NCBI GenBank assembly: GCA_037447655.1
Contig: JBBHKE010001338.1
Span: 54,508-118,507, forward strand
Source: Zygnema cylindricum
Lineage: Eukaryota > Streptophyta > Zygnematophyceae > Zygnematales > Zygnemataceae
Direction of reading: 5' to 3'
DNA: 64,000 nt
Part shown: piece by piece, positions 1 to 26,672 of the stretch
Numbering within the stretch: the first letter of the stretch is position 1
Layout: each line of letters begins with the position of its first letter
Notes under the pieces: generated by a model
Seen by the model: the letters and a program-made list of their open reading frames with translations, nothing else
Told to the model about the DNA's origin: nothing
Database searches by the model: none
Made by a program: the position numbers and the translations under genes

Positions 1-59
1 CAAATGACCTGCGGCATGCTAAAGCATGGCTAAATAAAAAAAACAGTCTGCTTTGTACT

Positions 60-787
60 GCTTTGTACAGATGACCTACCGAGGTTATAATATCCGCATT
101 CATAACTGGCAACCTAAAAAGTGAAAAAATCTAGGCGCTTCGTTAGTGCGTGTAGCAGGTCAAACTTCTCTGAGAGGAGCCGCTCCTCTCCAAGAAGTCT
201 ATCCAGCGCATGGTAACCATGTGCACTTTTCATTTTTTTTTTGGGTGGTGGTTGTTCGCTACTCTTAGCTTGTGCAGGATGTGCGGTACACGGAAGGCGG
301 TACCACATACTTCCAGCTGGCTTTATAGAAGCGTGCGAGATTGTAGGCGACTGCAATTTTTTAACGCAAATGTCAAAAAGGTGCCGCAATTTTTTAACGT
401 CAGCGGATGTTAGAGCGTGCGAAGATATTTCGGTCGACCTTCATACACCATGGCGGAAGGCACATGGCGTGTAGGACGTGTTCGATTCTCATCGCTTGTT
501 GGTGGTGGGTTTTTTTTTTACTTTTCACGTGTACCAATGGTACGCGACCTATCTGAAGAACCTCTCCTCGCCGAGGAGAGTCTCTTCAAACTGGACGATG
601 TGCGTGATTGCTTCGCGGATCTAAAAAAGTGAAAAATCCAACGGTCAATACTTACGCCTATAATATTGGAGCCATCCAGTAGACATGTTTCGTCATGTTT
701 CGTCTGACAAAAAAAATAAATCGGTACGAAATCGTACGGCGTCCAGTAAACAACCCCACTTTTCTTCTAATGGAAGTTCAACAGACT
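60..787. mobile_element. Two fragments of a PIF/Harbinger-like family (family E), face to face
   Basis: Positions about 60-400 (forward) and about 410-787 (reverse) are diverged copies of the sequence seen complete at 37209-37952. Shared blocks include a 'gatccgcgaagcaatc'-type block, a hairpin, 'accattggtacacgtgaaaa' and a stretch ending 'ccatgtgcc'. The reverse copy ends at about 787 with a decayed terminus (aatggaagttcaac versus atggaacttcaccc). The forward copy's outer end lies outside the window or is lost. Each copy holds a hairpin: 164-198 and 555-587. No transposase is visible. Confidence 0.6.
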
Positions 788-849
788 ACAGTCCTACATT
801 AAGTATATTAGTCATTCCGATATTCAATATCTTAGCTCGATATGTCGAC

Positions 850-1066
850 TACACCGCGAATCGCTATCAGTGTTAATGTTTTTTTTGCCACTTAAACATC
901 TTTTCTCCGTACACACTTGTCAGATTGTGGATCGGACGGTTGCGATTGAGAGATATGATTCTCAGCTTTCGATTGGCGGTCTTAATCTCAAAATTGACAG
1001 GTGTGTACGGAGAAAAAAAGTTTTAGGAGACTAAAAAACATTAACACTAATAGCGATACACGGTGT
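850..1066. mobile_element. MITE, family A (TA-flanked, long inverted repeats)
   Basis: A 217-bp palindromic element beginning TACACCGCGAATCGCTATCA and ending with the matching inverted terminus ...TAGCGATACACGGTGTA. The inverted similarity runs in from both ends past the 'tttctccgtacac' block. It is non-coding. The outer TA dinucleotides fit a TA target duplication, which is supported independently by the occupied and unoccupied sites at 60414-61027 and 45708. This suggests a Tc1/mariner-type mobiliser, but no transposase of that kind was found here. Confidence 0.85.
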
Positions 1067-1836
1067 ATTGTACATTCAGATAGAGAAACATGGAGGTTTC
1101 AAAGTGTAAACTCTTGCTCCTTTGTGCGCACCTGTCGTGTTGATAATCTGACGGTTACGATGGAGAGGTAAGATTCTCGCCTTCTCACTAGCGCGCTCCA
1201 ATTGACAACCGTGCATGAAAGAATATCCGATTCAAATATTTAAGTGGCGGAAAAGGACATTTAACGGCCAAGATTGATTCACGGTGACTATACTTTACAA
1301 TACTGTGACGTACCGTACTGTTACAACCATACTGTAACATTCACCCCGTTGAACCGAAAAGGAAAAGATTTTACATCAAAAAACGCGATTATAATACCAT
1401 CGAATTACAAAACATGATTGTCACTAAAAAGAATTGATGACCAACAAAGATAAAATACCAAAATCCTAAAGGACTAAACAGTAAACACACAACAATAGTG
1501 CTTTAAAAGCCTAAAAGAAAAGAAATTATGCAAGTACAACAAAACAAAACTGTACAGTAATTTCTTGCTGTTGGTTGCCAACAATTTAGAGTTTTGAAAA
1601 GTGCACACAGAACTGTTAAAAAATTTAGCAATTTTTTCGCCGACGGCAAGCTTCGAGCGCAGGTCCTGCACAGTACGAAACCCTGTCGCCCATATAGTAC
1701 AGTAATTCGGATTCTTAGAAAGTACTGAAGTGCAGACTACAGTTCAAATCCCGCTTATGTCAAAAAGCAAAAGGTCAATTCCTAAAATGCAAAAATATAA
1801 TTAGTGAAGTGTTCTAGAAATCATGCGGATGGATAT
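1067..1836. other. Intergenic, no gene recognised
   Basis: AT-rich sequence. Positions about 1080-1230 hold degraded family-A interior (the 'atctgacggttacgatggagagg' type of block), so this is probably an older MITE fragment. No exon-like or RNA signal was seen in the remainder. Confidence 0.5.
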
Positions 1837-2056
1837 TACATCGTTTATCGCTATTAGTGTAAATATTTTTTTCGCCACTTAAAACATCTTTTCTCCGTAC
1901 ACATTTGTCCGATTTTCAAACGGAGACCGCCAATAGAAAGCTGAGAATTTTAGCTTTCAATCGCAACCGTCAGATGCACAATTGGTCATGCGTGTACGGA
2001 GAATATATGTTTTAAGAGACGAAAAAACATCAACACTAATAGCGATTCACGGTGTA
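1837..2056. mobile_element. MITE, family A
   Basis: A 220-bp copy of the element at 850-1066. The left end is slightly decayed (TACATCGTTTATCGCTATTA) and the right end is intact (TAGCGATTCACGGTGTA). The internal blocks 'cgccacttaaaacatcttt' and 'gtgtacggagaa' are shared. It is non-coding. Confidence 0.85.
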
Positions 2057-2640
2057 GCTGTTACGGACTTACGGTGAAGTTCCATTAGGACATTCTGTAA
2101 TTGTACGGCCAACATTACAGAATGCTACAATTTGAACGAAGTTCCATTGCGCAGAGTCTGTAATCCACGTGTTAGCAGAAGTTTGGTGCCACGTCGATAC
2201 AGATTTGATATTGAAAATCGTCAAAAATTTCCACACCGACCAAAAATCTTCATTTGCGTACCATGTACGTGCGTACCAGGTCATCGTTCAACACCACTTT
2301 TGTCATCTTTGAAGACGCCTTGTCAGTTACCACCTCATTTATTTATGGTTTTGTTTTTACACGTGACGAATGAGAGCTGCCAAAAATAATGTGACGACTA
2401 GGAGCTAACAAAAATAGCATGACAAAAGTGCGTTACGAAATTTCGTTTGTATTTTCTGTACCAGACTCCATCGTACTCTAAATGTTTCAAAACCGGACGG
2501 CTAAACTGCCACCACGTGTCCCTTTTTCTTATTCAGCGATTGGTCCTCAAACGCTCCCAAAAACGTTCAAATTTTCGAATTTTTGAACGTGCAAACGACC
2601 GCACGCTCTCCCTCTCTTTTTGTTTTGTCGCCGTTTCGTG
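2057..2640. other. Upstream region of the PLAC8 gene
   Basis: Positions 2076-2150 carry two short pieces resembling the family-E terminus (ggtgaagttccattagg and gaacgaagttccattg). The rest, up to a pyrimidine-rich stretch at 2600-2650 ending in 'ttttagggtttcg', is unassigned. That last stretch resembles plant transcription start and leader sequence, so the promoter probably lies about 2500-2640. No TATA box stood out. Confidence 0.35.
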
Positions 2641-2759
2641 TTTTAGGGTTTCGTTTTCAGCTTCACTATGGCGGATGCTCGCAGCTCCCTCTCCCCCGGG
2701 ATTATATCTCCCGGCCTGGCGCCGCTCTTTCAAGAATGTCGGAGATTAGGACCAAGGGA

Positions 2760-3134
2760 TCTGAGAGGGAGGAGAAGAAGAGTGAAGGAGGGGAGAAGGA
2801 GAGAGGAGAGAAGGAGAGAGAGGAGAAGGAGAGAGAGGAGAGGTAGAGTGAAGGAGAGGAGAGAAGGAGAGAAGGAGAGAAGGAGAGAAGAGAGAGGAGA
2901 GAGGAGAGAGGAGTGAGTAGAGAAGGACTAAATCTAGGACAGTGGGAGAGACAGAGGGGAGAATTTTCTTTTTTTGCCCTTTTTCTTTTTCTCTTTTTTT
3001 TTTCAGTCCTGTTTTTTAGTACGGAGAGAATAAGACAGAGAGAGTGAGACACAGACAGAGAGAGCGTCAGACAGAGACAGGGAGGAAGAGACAGAGAGAG
3101 GGAGAGACAGAGAGAGGGAGAAATCCACAGAGAC

Positions 3135-3205
<71 letters not shown>

Positions 3206-3370
3206 CAGAGCCAGAGACAGAGAAAGAGACAGAGAGACGTAAATACAGAGAGACAGAATAACAGAGGGGCAGCGAAAGAGACAGAGGAAGAGACAGAGAG
3301 ACAGAATAACGGAGAGATAGAGAGAGGGGGAGAGAGACAGAGAGAGGGAGAGACAGAGAGAGAGAGAGAG
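2760..3370 (+). repeat. GA-rich (polypurine) 5' leader of the PLAC8 gene, with a possible uORF
   Basis: About 600 bases of imperfect GAGAGA/GGAGA repeats end exactly at the ATG of the PLAC8 gene (3371). A pure (GA)n core lies at about 3140-3200. Upstream, an ATG at 2668 opens an 82-codon frame ending at 2916, most of it translated repeat (Arg/Glu-rich). If transcription starts near 2600-2660 this would be an uORF. The complementary strand gives long Ser/Leu-rich frames that are only the repeat read backwards. Confidence 0.7.
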
Positions 3371-5616
3371 ATGGCGAGTCCCTCGACCGACATCGAGGCG
3401 AGGACGGTGGGCAGCGACGAGCCGCAGATCTTCATGGGGCGGAAAGTGGTGCCTTTGGCGGAGTATCCGTTTCGAGTTGTGGCGCCAGTGACAGCTGGAC
3501 AGTGGAGTACGGAAATCACGGAGTGTTTCGAAGACACAGATATTTGTACGGACTGAAATAGTTTTCAACTTTTTTTTTTTTTTCTACTAGGGAACACTCT
3601 TTTCTGCTGTGAAACTCTTTTTTTCTGTTATGGAACTCATTCTTTTTATTTAAGAACTTTTTTTTTTTTTTATTGTTATTGTTTTTGGATTAAAAATTGA
3701 ACTGGTTTGGTTCGTTGGCTTTTTTTTGAGATGTTTGTACCGATGGAATGAATGGAGTGATTTCAGAAGACAGATATTAGTACGGATTGTAATTTTGTAG
3801 AACGGAACTTGTACCTTTCAGTTGTTGTTAAGTCGTGTAATTTTATTTTTTTTGTTAAAGTTAATTTTCTGTTCGAAGGCTTTTTTCTTGAAGGATTTTT
3901 TTTTTTTTTTTTGAACTTTTTTTTTTTTTTTTTTTTTTTTCAGTGGGGTACGTAATTGACATTCTTAAGGGGACATAAGTACGGATTGAACATGGAAATT
4001 TTTATTTACGTGTTTCTTTACTTATTTTTTTATTTATTTTCTTAGAAATCACTGAATTTTTGGTCGGCTATTTTCTTAGATGTTTGTATGGATGGAATAA
4101 TGGAACTTGAATTTCTGGTTCCTTTTTAGATGAAAATTTGTTTTTTTTTTGTTTTTTTTTGGGGGATATTTGTATGGGTGAGATAAAAAAAGAATGAACT
4201 TTTGCTTGATTCTTGGAATATTTTTACGGATGGAAAAACGGAATTTTAATTTTGTTTTTGTTTTTTTTTTTTTTTTTTAAACCGAACTTTTGGGTATTGT
4301 TTGAGAAATTTGTAGGGGCAGACGGGGAAATGGAACTTTTGGTTTTGAATCATTTTTTTGAAGTATTTTTGTTTTACGTTTTTTTTTTTTTTTAAATTGT
4401 AAATTTTTTGAGATTTTTTTTTCTCCTTCTGAAGGCTTTTTTTTTTTTTTTTCTGGAAGTTTCTTCTGTTTTTAAGGTTTGAACTTTAAAGATTTATTTT
4501 TGAAGGATTTAGCTTAAAATATTTCTTATATAAATGAAGGCTTTTTTTTTTTTTTTTCCGGGCAGTGTGCTGCTCTCTCTTCTGCCCCTGCATTCAAGCC
4601 GGACGCAATATTGAAATAATATCAGAAGGAAAAACAGGTATGCTTTTTAATATTTTTTTACCCCTCCCCCTCTCCCACTCCCTCTGCTTCTGCCTTTGCC
4701 TCGGTCTCAGCCTCTGCCTCTCCCGCTCCCTCTCTCTGCCTCTCCCTCTCCCTCTGCCTCTGCCTCTGCCTCCCCCTCTCCCTCTCCCTCTCCCTCTCCC
4801 TCAAAAAAAAACTGCCAAAATAACTCCCAGAAAATTGCCAAGAAAAGCCCTAAAACTGCTAAATATCTGCATTTTCCTTTTCAGTTTTAATGTTTTTGTG
4901 TTTTTAATTATTTTTTTATAGTTTTTGTTTTTGTGTTTTTGTTTTTGTTTTTGTTTTTATGTTTTTTGTTTTTGTTTTTATTTTTTTAATTTTTTTTTAT
5001 GTTTTTATCATTTTTAATGTTTTTATTTTATGTTTCCCTCTTCTCACAGATGCGGTAACGGGTAGTTTTTTGGCTTGCATTTCCATTTTTTGGTGTTTCT
5101 ACACTTGTGGGTATCGAAAAAAATTACGCGAATTTTTTTTACTTCCTCCGAAACCTTTTGGAGATTGTCAAACTCATTTTTTATTGTCCTGTTGTGCTTT
5201 GAGTCAAGAAGCTCGCGAACTCAAAATTCGAGGATGGAATCCTTCTCGAGGTGAGGACTTTGTTTTTTTTTTGTTTTTTTTGTTGCATTTTTTCAATTTT
5301 ATTTTCTTTTTGTTTCTTTTTTTCTGTTTGTTGCATTTTTTTTTTTTACTAATGAGATTGTTTTTTTTCACTTGATATAAATTTTTGTTGTCTGGGTGGT
5401 TTTTGGGTTATGTTTTAGTTTGTTTTATTTTTGTTAATGTTTTTTTTTTTTTCAACGAGCCTGGAACTTTTGTATTATTTTCAATTTTTGCATTTTTTTT
5501 TTGCATTTTTGTAATTATTATACTTTTTGTAATTTATTTTTTCAGGATATGCCGGAAATGTTCAAGATTGTACCGAAATTGGCGTAGCACCTCCCCCTTT
5601 AGCAATGAACAAATAA
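3371..5616 (+). CDS. PLAC8 / cell number regulator (CNR, FW2.2-like) family membrane protein
   Basis: Four coding exons: 3371-3545, 4566-4637, 5050-5250 and 5546-5616. All have GT-AG borders and compatible phases (1, 1, 1). Total 519 nt, 172 aa. The N-terminal 45 residues are variable, followed by the PLAC8 domain. It begins GQWSTEITECFEDTDI and continues with the Cys motif LCCSLFCPC at residues 59-67 and GRNIEII. A hydrophobic stretch (SFLACISIFWCFYTCGY) is followed by RKKLREFF, HFLLSCCALSQEARELKIRG and a C-terminal tail rich in Pro. Plant members act at the plasma membrane as cell-number regulators or in Cd/Zn/Ca efflux; which applies here cannot be told. Length and order match the family. 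The usual CC-x4-CPC spacing is one residue shorter. The introns contain very long T tracts and a C/T-rich block (4660-4802). The start is the first ATG after the GA leader that gives the family-like N-terminus. Confidence 0.92.
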
Positions 5617-7418
5617 ACGTTCATACTCAAATTATGGAAACGTCGGAAAGTCTGCATCTATCGATTTCGTTTTGAATGCTGAGACGTTCATTGTTTACGT
5701 TATGGACAATTATAGATTGGTTATTGACTGGTTAAACGTTTAAACACCACAGGTTTGTTCATTCACTTATCCTCTATTTCCAGAAAAAACAATTTTCATT
5801 TTCCCCCGGAGTAGGTAAGTTGATTCAGTTCTGGGATTCTAACGAATAGTTTTTTTTTTTGTTTTTTTTCAAAATCTGTCAGAAAACTTTGAGTAGAGAG
5901 TAGAGAGTTTGAATTTTGTTGTATCAATCTCTAGCCAATTTAAAAATATATATATATAACAATAAGGCAAGTGTTAGGGTGTGACAAGAAAATTAAAAAA
6001 TAGTATTATCATTCGTAAATATTTCAAGTGTAGAAGTGTACATGAAGAAATGCTGAAAAATTAGTGCAGTACGGTATGGTACGGTATAATATGGTACATA
6101 AACAGTAATACGGCTCGATACGGTTTTGTAGAATGAGTTATTCAAGAATGAGTTATTTCAATGTAATGTAATTTTTTATCATTGCAAGTTTTAAAAAAAA
6201 TGGAGTAAATAATGTCCTCAAGAACTTGGTATTGCTGGAAACGTTGCCCTAAAATGATTTTATAATCCTCTTCTGTTACAGTGTATCATCACTAATGTGA
6301 AAGGATTATTGATAAAGTTTATAATGGGTTTATAACGGGTTTATAATGGGTTTATAATGGGTTTTATAATGGTGATATTAATTCCAATTCAGTCCAAAGT
6401 GACGTGGTTGGTTTTGAATTGTTTAGAGAATTGACCTTAAATACAATGAGTGTTATTGACACTATTTTAGGTTTTAGGGGTAGTATTTTAGGGGCACTGA
6501 TATAATGTCATTGACTCAAATAGCGATACAAGGTGTAACATTGTGTTCTTAAAAAAAAGTTTTCCACCAAACCTGACGTTACAAAAGAACTTTGAGGAAG
6601 CTACCAAACAAAAAAACGGGCCGCGAGAGAATTTATGTGACAGTCACCGAATGAGACGCCCAGAGAGAAGTTTTTGACAACTACACCACTAATCGTTATT
6701 AGTGTTAAAGTTATTTTAGTCACTAAAAACATGTTTTTTCCATGACATCATGAGTGGAATTGTTGCACACCAAACGAACACCACGAGAGAACTTTGTGAC
6801 AAAACAAGACGCATGAGAGAGATCCCCCAGAAGTCACCAAACAAGTCGACATGAGAGGCTCCATATCCCATGAACGATTCAGGAATGGAATAGGAAAAAT
6901 ATAACAACATCATGGCCGACAAATGTTTAGATAGGTGGACATTGCGGTATAGATCTTGAAACCAGGGCTGAGTGTCCTCCAACAGAAAGATGTACAGAAA
7001 TAAAAAATGCCTTGATAAAGGTATCTTGATTTAAGGGGATCTAGAAGGACGCGCTCACTCTTGTACAAAAGTCATTTTAAGAGCCTCATTAAAAACATAA
7101 AAGGTGATGAAAGATGGAATATTTTTGACAAATCAGCTTACTGGAGCCTTAATCTAAGCATAATTGATGAACTATGGCAATTAGCATTGTTTTGCAACTT
7201 AGTAAAATTTATTTTTCTTTCACATCTAACCACAAAATCGCAGCTTGCTATGGACTTTTATCTCGCATGAGATTTGGAGGATGTGGACAAGCTATCAAAT
7301 TAAGCATCCTTAATAATTAGAAGAACACTTCCTTAACTTTTCTCAACCGAAAAAAAATGATTTTGTAATTCATAACCATCGTAATACCATCGACTCTCTA
7401 AACTCGACGCAACTCCAA
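5617..7418. other. Convergent intergenic spacer between PLAC8 and LeuRS
   Basis: This is the 3' flank of both genes. It contains TE fragments at about 6440-6537 (right end of a MITE, ending 'atagcgatacaaggtgta') and from 6681 (a left end beginning 'tacaccactaatcgttatta'), and the short tandem repeat at 6317-6372. No further gene was recognised. Confidence 0.5.
6317..6372. repeat. 11-bp tandem repeat (GTTTATAATGG)x5
   Basis: Five consecutive units of gtttataatgg; the second has a T-to-C change and the last has one extra T. It lies in the PLAC8-LeuRS spacer. Confidence 0.9.
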
Positions 7419-22155
<14,737 letters not shown>

Positions 22156-22523
22156 TGCTGCAGGTATCTCCAAATGAGATAATCCTAAGGAATTTGGACG
22201 ACGGAGAAAACCTGTGGAATGCAGAAACAAACAAACAAGTCAAGCACTTGCAATAACTTGATTACAATTCGTAGCCATCCGGAGAAGAGCTGAAGTAATT
22301 ATGTGGAACGACAAAAATGGATCATCAACAATTGAGAGAGAGAGAGAGTAATAGGCAGAGTGGGATCAATATTACATACACTAAGTAGTAAGACACATGA
22401 ATGTTTCCTCAGCCAATCCACAGGCAAACACTTCATTATAGTATTGAGGATACAGTAGCTTTACTTTCACCTTCAATTCCAGCTTTCAGATAAAATTACT
22501 GTAATGTATTTCCTATGCTCAAA

Positions 22524-22910
22524 AAAGTGCGATTATTTCGTGCGGATTCCGCACTTGAAAAGGAAGTTACAAATTTGAAATTTCTCCTTAGTGGAAAGCC
22601 GCACGAAATTTATAAGTATGTCAAATCTTGGACGATATTATTATTCAGTGCAACATTCGTACTTTAGGTATCCGCACTTTTTATAACATAGGTGTTCGTC
22701 ATTACGTGTCGACATTTTCACCTAAAGTGCGATTATTTCGTGCGGAATCCGTACTTGCAAAGGAAGTTACAAATTTCTCCTTAGCACGAAATTTTTAAGC
22801 ACTGCGAATCTTGGACGATATTATTGTTTCGTGCAATGCTCGTACTTTAGGTGTCCGCACTCGTTAGAACATAGGGTGTTCGTCATTCGACGTGTCAACA
22901 TTTTCACCTT
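22524..22910. repeat. 200-bp direct duplication upstream of LeuRS
   Basis: Two copies begin at 22524 and 22724, exactly 200 bp apart, each starting 'aaagtgcgattatttcgtgc' and ending '...cattttcacct'. Each carries short dyads such as gtgcggattccgcac. They lie 370-750 bp upstream of the LeuRS start codon, so a promoter role is possible but unproven. Confidence 0.85.
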
Positions 22911-22964
22911 TAACAAATTTCACGCGGCAAGAAATCAGTTGCAAAACATCTCTAGTACAGCGTG

Positions 22965-23040
22965 TATCGTTATTAGCGTCAATGACACTATATCGGTGGC
23001 CCTAAATTTCATTCCTCAAATCTAAAATAGTGTCGATGAC
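22965..23040. mobile_element. One-ended MITE fragment
   Basis: Starts 'tacagcgtgtatcgttatta' and continues with 'ggccctaaatttcattcctc' to 'atagtgtcgatgac'. The reverse of the same segment is at about 6450-6537. Only one terminus is present. Confidence 0.55.
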
Positions 23041-23168
23041 AAAAAAAAAATATCTTCAAACGGTTCCAAACCAGCGAATTAAAAACAGTAACACTACTAC
23101 GGACCACGCTATTTTGGAATTTTTTTTTTTTACTTTGGTATCAACAACGAGGATGTTTTGCTTACAAC

Positions 23169-23371
23169 TACACCGCGAATCGTTATTACCGTTGAGAAAT
23201 TATTAGTGTAAAGAAAAAATTAGCGTCATTCATTCTAATTTAGTGCCTGAAGCCGTGGCAGATTTTGGTCCACATCCTTAAATAGTGTAGTTTATTCTAT
23301 TTAAGGTATTAATGTCAAAATTTTGGGGCGCCGATATAGAGTTCATAACGCTAATAACGATTCGCGGTGTA
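23169..23371. mobile_element. MITE, family A relative
   Basis: A 203-bp element from TACACCGCGAATCGTTATTA to ...CTAATAACGATTCGCGGTGTA with inverted ends. Its interior differs from 850-1066 and resembles the 22965 fragment. Its right TA coincides with the first TA of the adjacent hAT-like element. Confidence 0.8.
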
Positions 23372-24262
23372 GTGTTGTGTATCATTAAAAAACTTATCGC
23401 GATGACACCGGTACCTATAGTTATAGGTTATCGAACGGTCAGAGGTTCCGATATATCAGTCTGAGACCAACAAATTCCATATCGACGATAACTTAAAAAA
23501 TATATAGTATGCATACAATAGTCCTTTATAGCATACTGTATTATTATATTTACTTTATATAGCGTGGCATGCCACGTATAAAAAGATGTTCCGTTCCCGT
23601 TTAACTGCGATTTGTTACGGACAACGCAGTACATAAACGTTGGTCGGTTAACTGAACAGCAATTTTACGGCGACGTACGAAATTTTACTGGAAAACTGGT
23701 GAACATGGAACTGGAAAAGGACGGCGAACACAAAGTACAACGGACGCAAAATAACATTTTGCGCGCCGCCGGAATCGAACGGACGACTTGGAATGAGAAA
23801 ACACGAGCGGACGGGCCAACGTGAACTCCGGCATCTCGGAATGGCTCTTTTGACAGCTTATGCCAAAAAAGCTGACATATTGACACATGGCAGGTCCCCA
23901 GTGGATCTCAAGGAATAAAGGGACAAAGCCATGACGTCGGATGTGAAAGGTACATCGTTTTTACTGGACCCGTATCAAAACTGAATAGATCTCATGGCGG
24001 CTACTGTACTTTATGTTCTTGTACACGTCCGGGGAATAAGACGTACAGTTGAGTGTACTTGCCGTACATTTATCTGTATGGCCCGTACAGTTATAGCCGA
24101 TAGTTATCGTTATCGACATTATCGCTGATAAGTACCCGATATTATCGGCTACTTATCGGCGATAAGACCGATGTCGATATATCGTACCAATATATCGATT
24201 ATCGGATACCCGAAAAAAGGCCCATATCGGTTATCGGCAAATCCTTAACGATACACAACAGT
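23370..24262. mobile_element. hAT-like non-autonomous element (family B) with a replaced centre
   Basis: The left end TAGTGTTGTGTATC and right end 'gatacacaacagta' are inverted. Both ends are full of 'tatcggcgata' subterminal repeats, as in 43045-43843. Shared internal blocks include 'agtatgcatacaatagt', 'ggggaataagacgtacagtt' and 'gtgtacttgccgtac'. The central part (about 23650-23960) has no counterpart in the other copies. No clear 8-bp target duplication remains. Confidence 0.75.
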
Positions 24263-26520
24263 ACTTGCAACCTTCTTGAACCTTCGACTATGGCTTGTTT
24301 GCTTCGTTTTTATGCCATTCCACTTCTAGCTTGTCACAAAATTCTTCCCCATACTATATTTGTTGTCTTTATTTGCCATTTGAGCTATAATTGATCACGA
24401 TGTGTTTTTCTTTATTTGTTTTTTTTTTGGTTTTCACCATTTCTCTCTCGAATTGTTGCCAGCCTTCACGTACGGGTACTTCAACAAAAAAAAATATTGG
24501 GGCATTTCTTCCGATACAAAATCTACAATATTCCACTCGCTCTTAACACGCTCATCTGATCCGCACGTTATAATTGGTTACACCTCTTATTTCTCTCTTC
24601 GTCTATTTTGTTGAAGCAACCTACAACACAAAGCGGGCTATAGCAAATCAAGGCGACAAGGTTTGGCACTTCTAGTATGGTGAATGGTCACCTTCGTGCG
24701 AATATATACTCTTCCATAACGCATGTGCCACGAAATAAATGGTTACACATGTGGCACAAAAAAAAAACGGTGAACGCAAATAATTTAATTATATTGACGG
24801 GGAATCGAAAAAAAATAAAAATAATAAGTAAACGATTAGAGGGTTTCCCAACTTTATTGTGCAAACCATTTTTTTTATTTGCAAAGTAGGATAACCTTGG
24901 GTAATCGTGGTTAAAGAATTTTGCAATTTGTAGTGCCTTTGATTTTAAGAGAGCGTAGAGAATTATTATTATTAATATTATTATTTCGGTTTGTCTAATC
25001 TTCATATACCCCATGGCCCCTTAAAAGCGACAAACGTCCCGGTCATCTTCCCCATCCTCTACATTGCGGCTACGACCGTGTAACACCTACCCATGGTCGT
25101 CCCACCATCTCGGATCGTCACTTGGACTCACAACATTAGGATATCGACCCTTCGACAAAGACATTTAGATCACACCTTCGCCACAACTGTGAAATACTTT
25201 TCCCTCTTTTTATGTACATTGGCATACTTTCGCCCGTTTTGCCTTATAGCAATGCTATTTACAAACTTAGTTCATTCAGTGAACTTTCGCCCTCTTTGTA
25301 CCCTTTTCGTAGATGTGGCTCTAAATATCCACGATTGGATTAAAAGCCAATTTAACAAAGTTTATTATGAGAAAAATGAAAGGTAGAATCAATCGAAAGT
25401 TGTTGATCAAATTAGCGTGATTGAAACACATAAAAATCGACGTAAGAAGAAATTTTTGCAAACATTCTATTTTTTTTTTTTACCTATCGGTGATTTTTGT
25501 TATCAAATTGAGAGAGAAATGGTTGAAACTAAAATAATAAATATCATTTAGCATGTCATTGAAGATGCAAAGGGCAAACTAAAGATGACAAATGTAGTTG
25601 GGAAGAGAGAATTTGAGAAAATATTTTGACTATGGAAAAATGGTGACAATTCGGATGAGGAAAGGCTAAGTAGCGACATTAGGAAACCATGGTCGAAGGT
25701 TAGAGAAGGTTCTCAAAAGTAGCCTCTTCAAAAGCCCTGTTTTCTCGCCGATTATAAAAAATGTCTCGTACTTCATATGATATTTTTTGCCGATGACTCG
25801 TAGGCACAATTTTGTTTTACTTGTGTATATTTATTGTTTTTATCTGCCTTTTCCCGTTCGTGTGTTTGAAGCTAATCGTTGGTACAAACGTTGGGAGTTT
25901 GGTATTCGTATCATGGACTTCGACAGTGTCCCACTGCATTTTTGGTACACCATTAATCGTTATCAATGTTAATAACACTAGATTTGACGCGACTTTTTTC
26001 GGCCCAAAATCATAAATTAGTGTTATTAACATTAAAATAGAATTAACGTTAATATGGAAAGTATTTATTTAGTGTTAACCATTTTATATTACATTCGTCA
26101 AAATTAGTGTGATGTACGGAGAAGCTCGTTTACGTACATCACGTCGTCGTGACATCTCAATTTTACAGCATTATATATTACAACAAACGAAAAAAAATGA
26201 AAGTTTTGTACTGTCCATACTATCCAACATTATTGTACTTTGTACTTTTGGCACCATGGAAGGTATAAGGGAGGTGTACCATAAATTTTGTACTTATTCG
26301 GGTACGGGCGGGTATGGGTAGTCGCGAGAAATCGAGTTTCGGTTCTTTTATTTTCGTAAACGCGTTTCGGGTAACGGTTATCAATTTTTGAGCGACATTA
26401 CCCGGTCGGGCGTCGGGTACTCAGATTTTGAAAAAAAAAAGCGGTCGGTTTCGGTTATCTAAAATTTTGACTTTTGCGACCTCTGACTGCCTTTCTATTC
26501 TTGGCATGTTAACTGTATCA
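24263..26520. other. Intergenic, no gene recognised
   Basis: AT-rich with poly-T/A runs. A decayed MITE end lies at 25949-26060 ('tacaccattaatcgttatca', then 'gtgttattaac'). At 26300-26440 inverted 'cgggta' clusters could be another short transposon. Open frames of 60-100 codons here lack splice context, codon bias or recognisable motifs. Confidence 0.4.
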
Positions 26521-26572
26521 CACTTTCAAATTCTCGACAGGTCATCTTTTTCAGCATCACAATAGGAAATTT

Positions 26573-26672
26573 AACTCTTGACAAAAGCGCTGGGCGCCAT
26601 TATATTCCTCTGTGTGATATTGACGGTATTTCAACTCTTGCGAAAGCGTTGAGCGCCATTTTGTACATCTGT
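26573..26672 (+). promoter_or_regulatory. 60-bp spaced direct repeat in the RHIP1 promoter
   Basis: Two copies of 'aactcttg(a)c(g)aaagcgctgggcgccatt'-type sequence start at 26573 and 26633, exactly 60 bp apart. Each contains GCGCCATT, which resembles an E2F-like GC core. They lie about 600 bp upstream of the RHIP1 start codon. Regulatory function is inferred only from position and repetition. Confidence 0.45.

Noticed and set aside
2702-3568. 288- and 156-codon minus-strand Ser/Leu-rich frames
   Set aside because: They are the reverse reading of the GA leader, overlapping the well-supported PLAC8 exon on the other strand.
23755-23815. tRNA/SINE-like B box (reverse strand gttcgattccggcgg) inside the hAT-like element
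   Set aside because: No A box at the right distance and no cloverleaf could be drawn. A SINE origin of the element's centre remains possible but unsupported.
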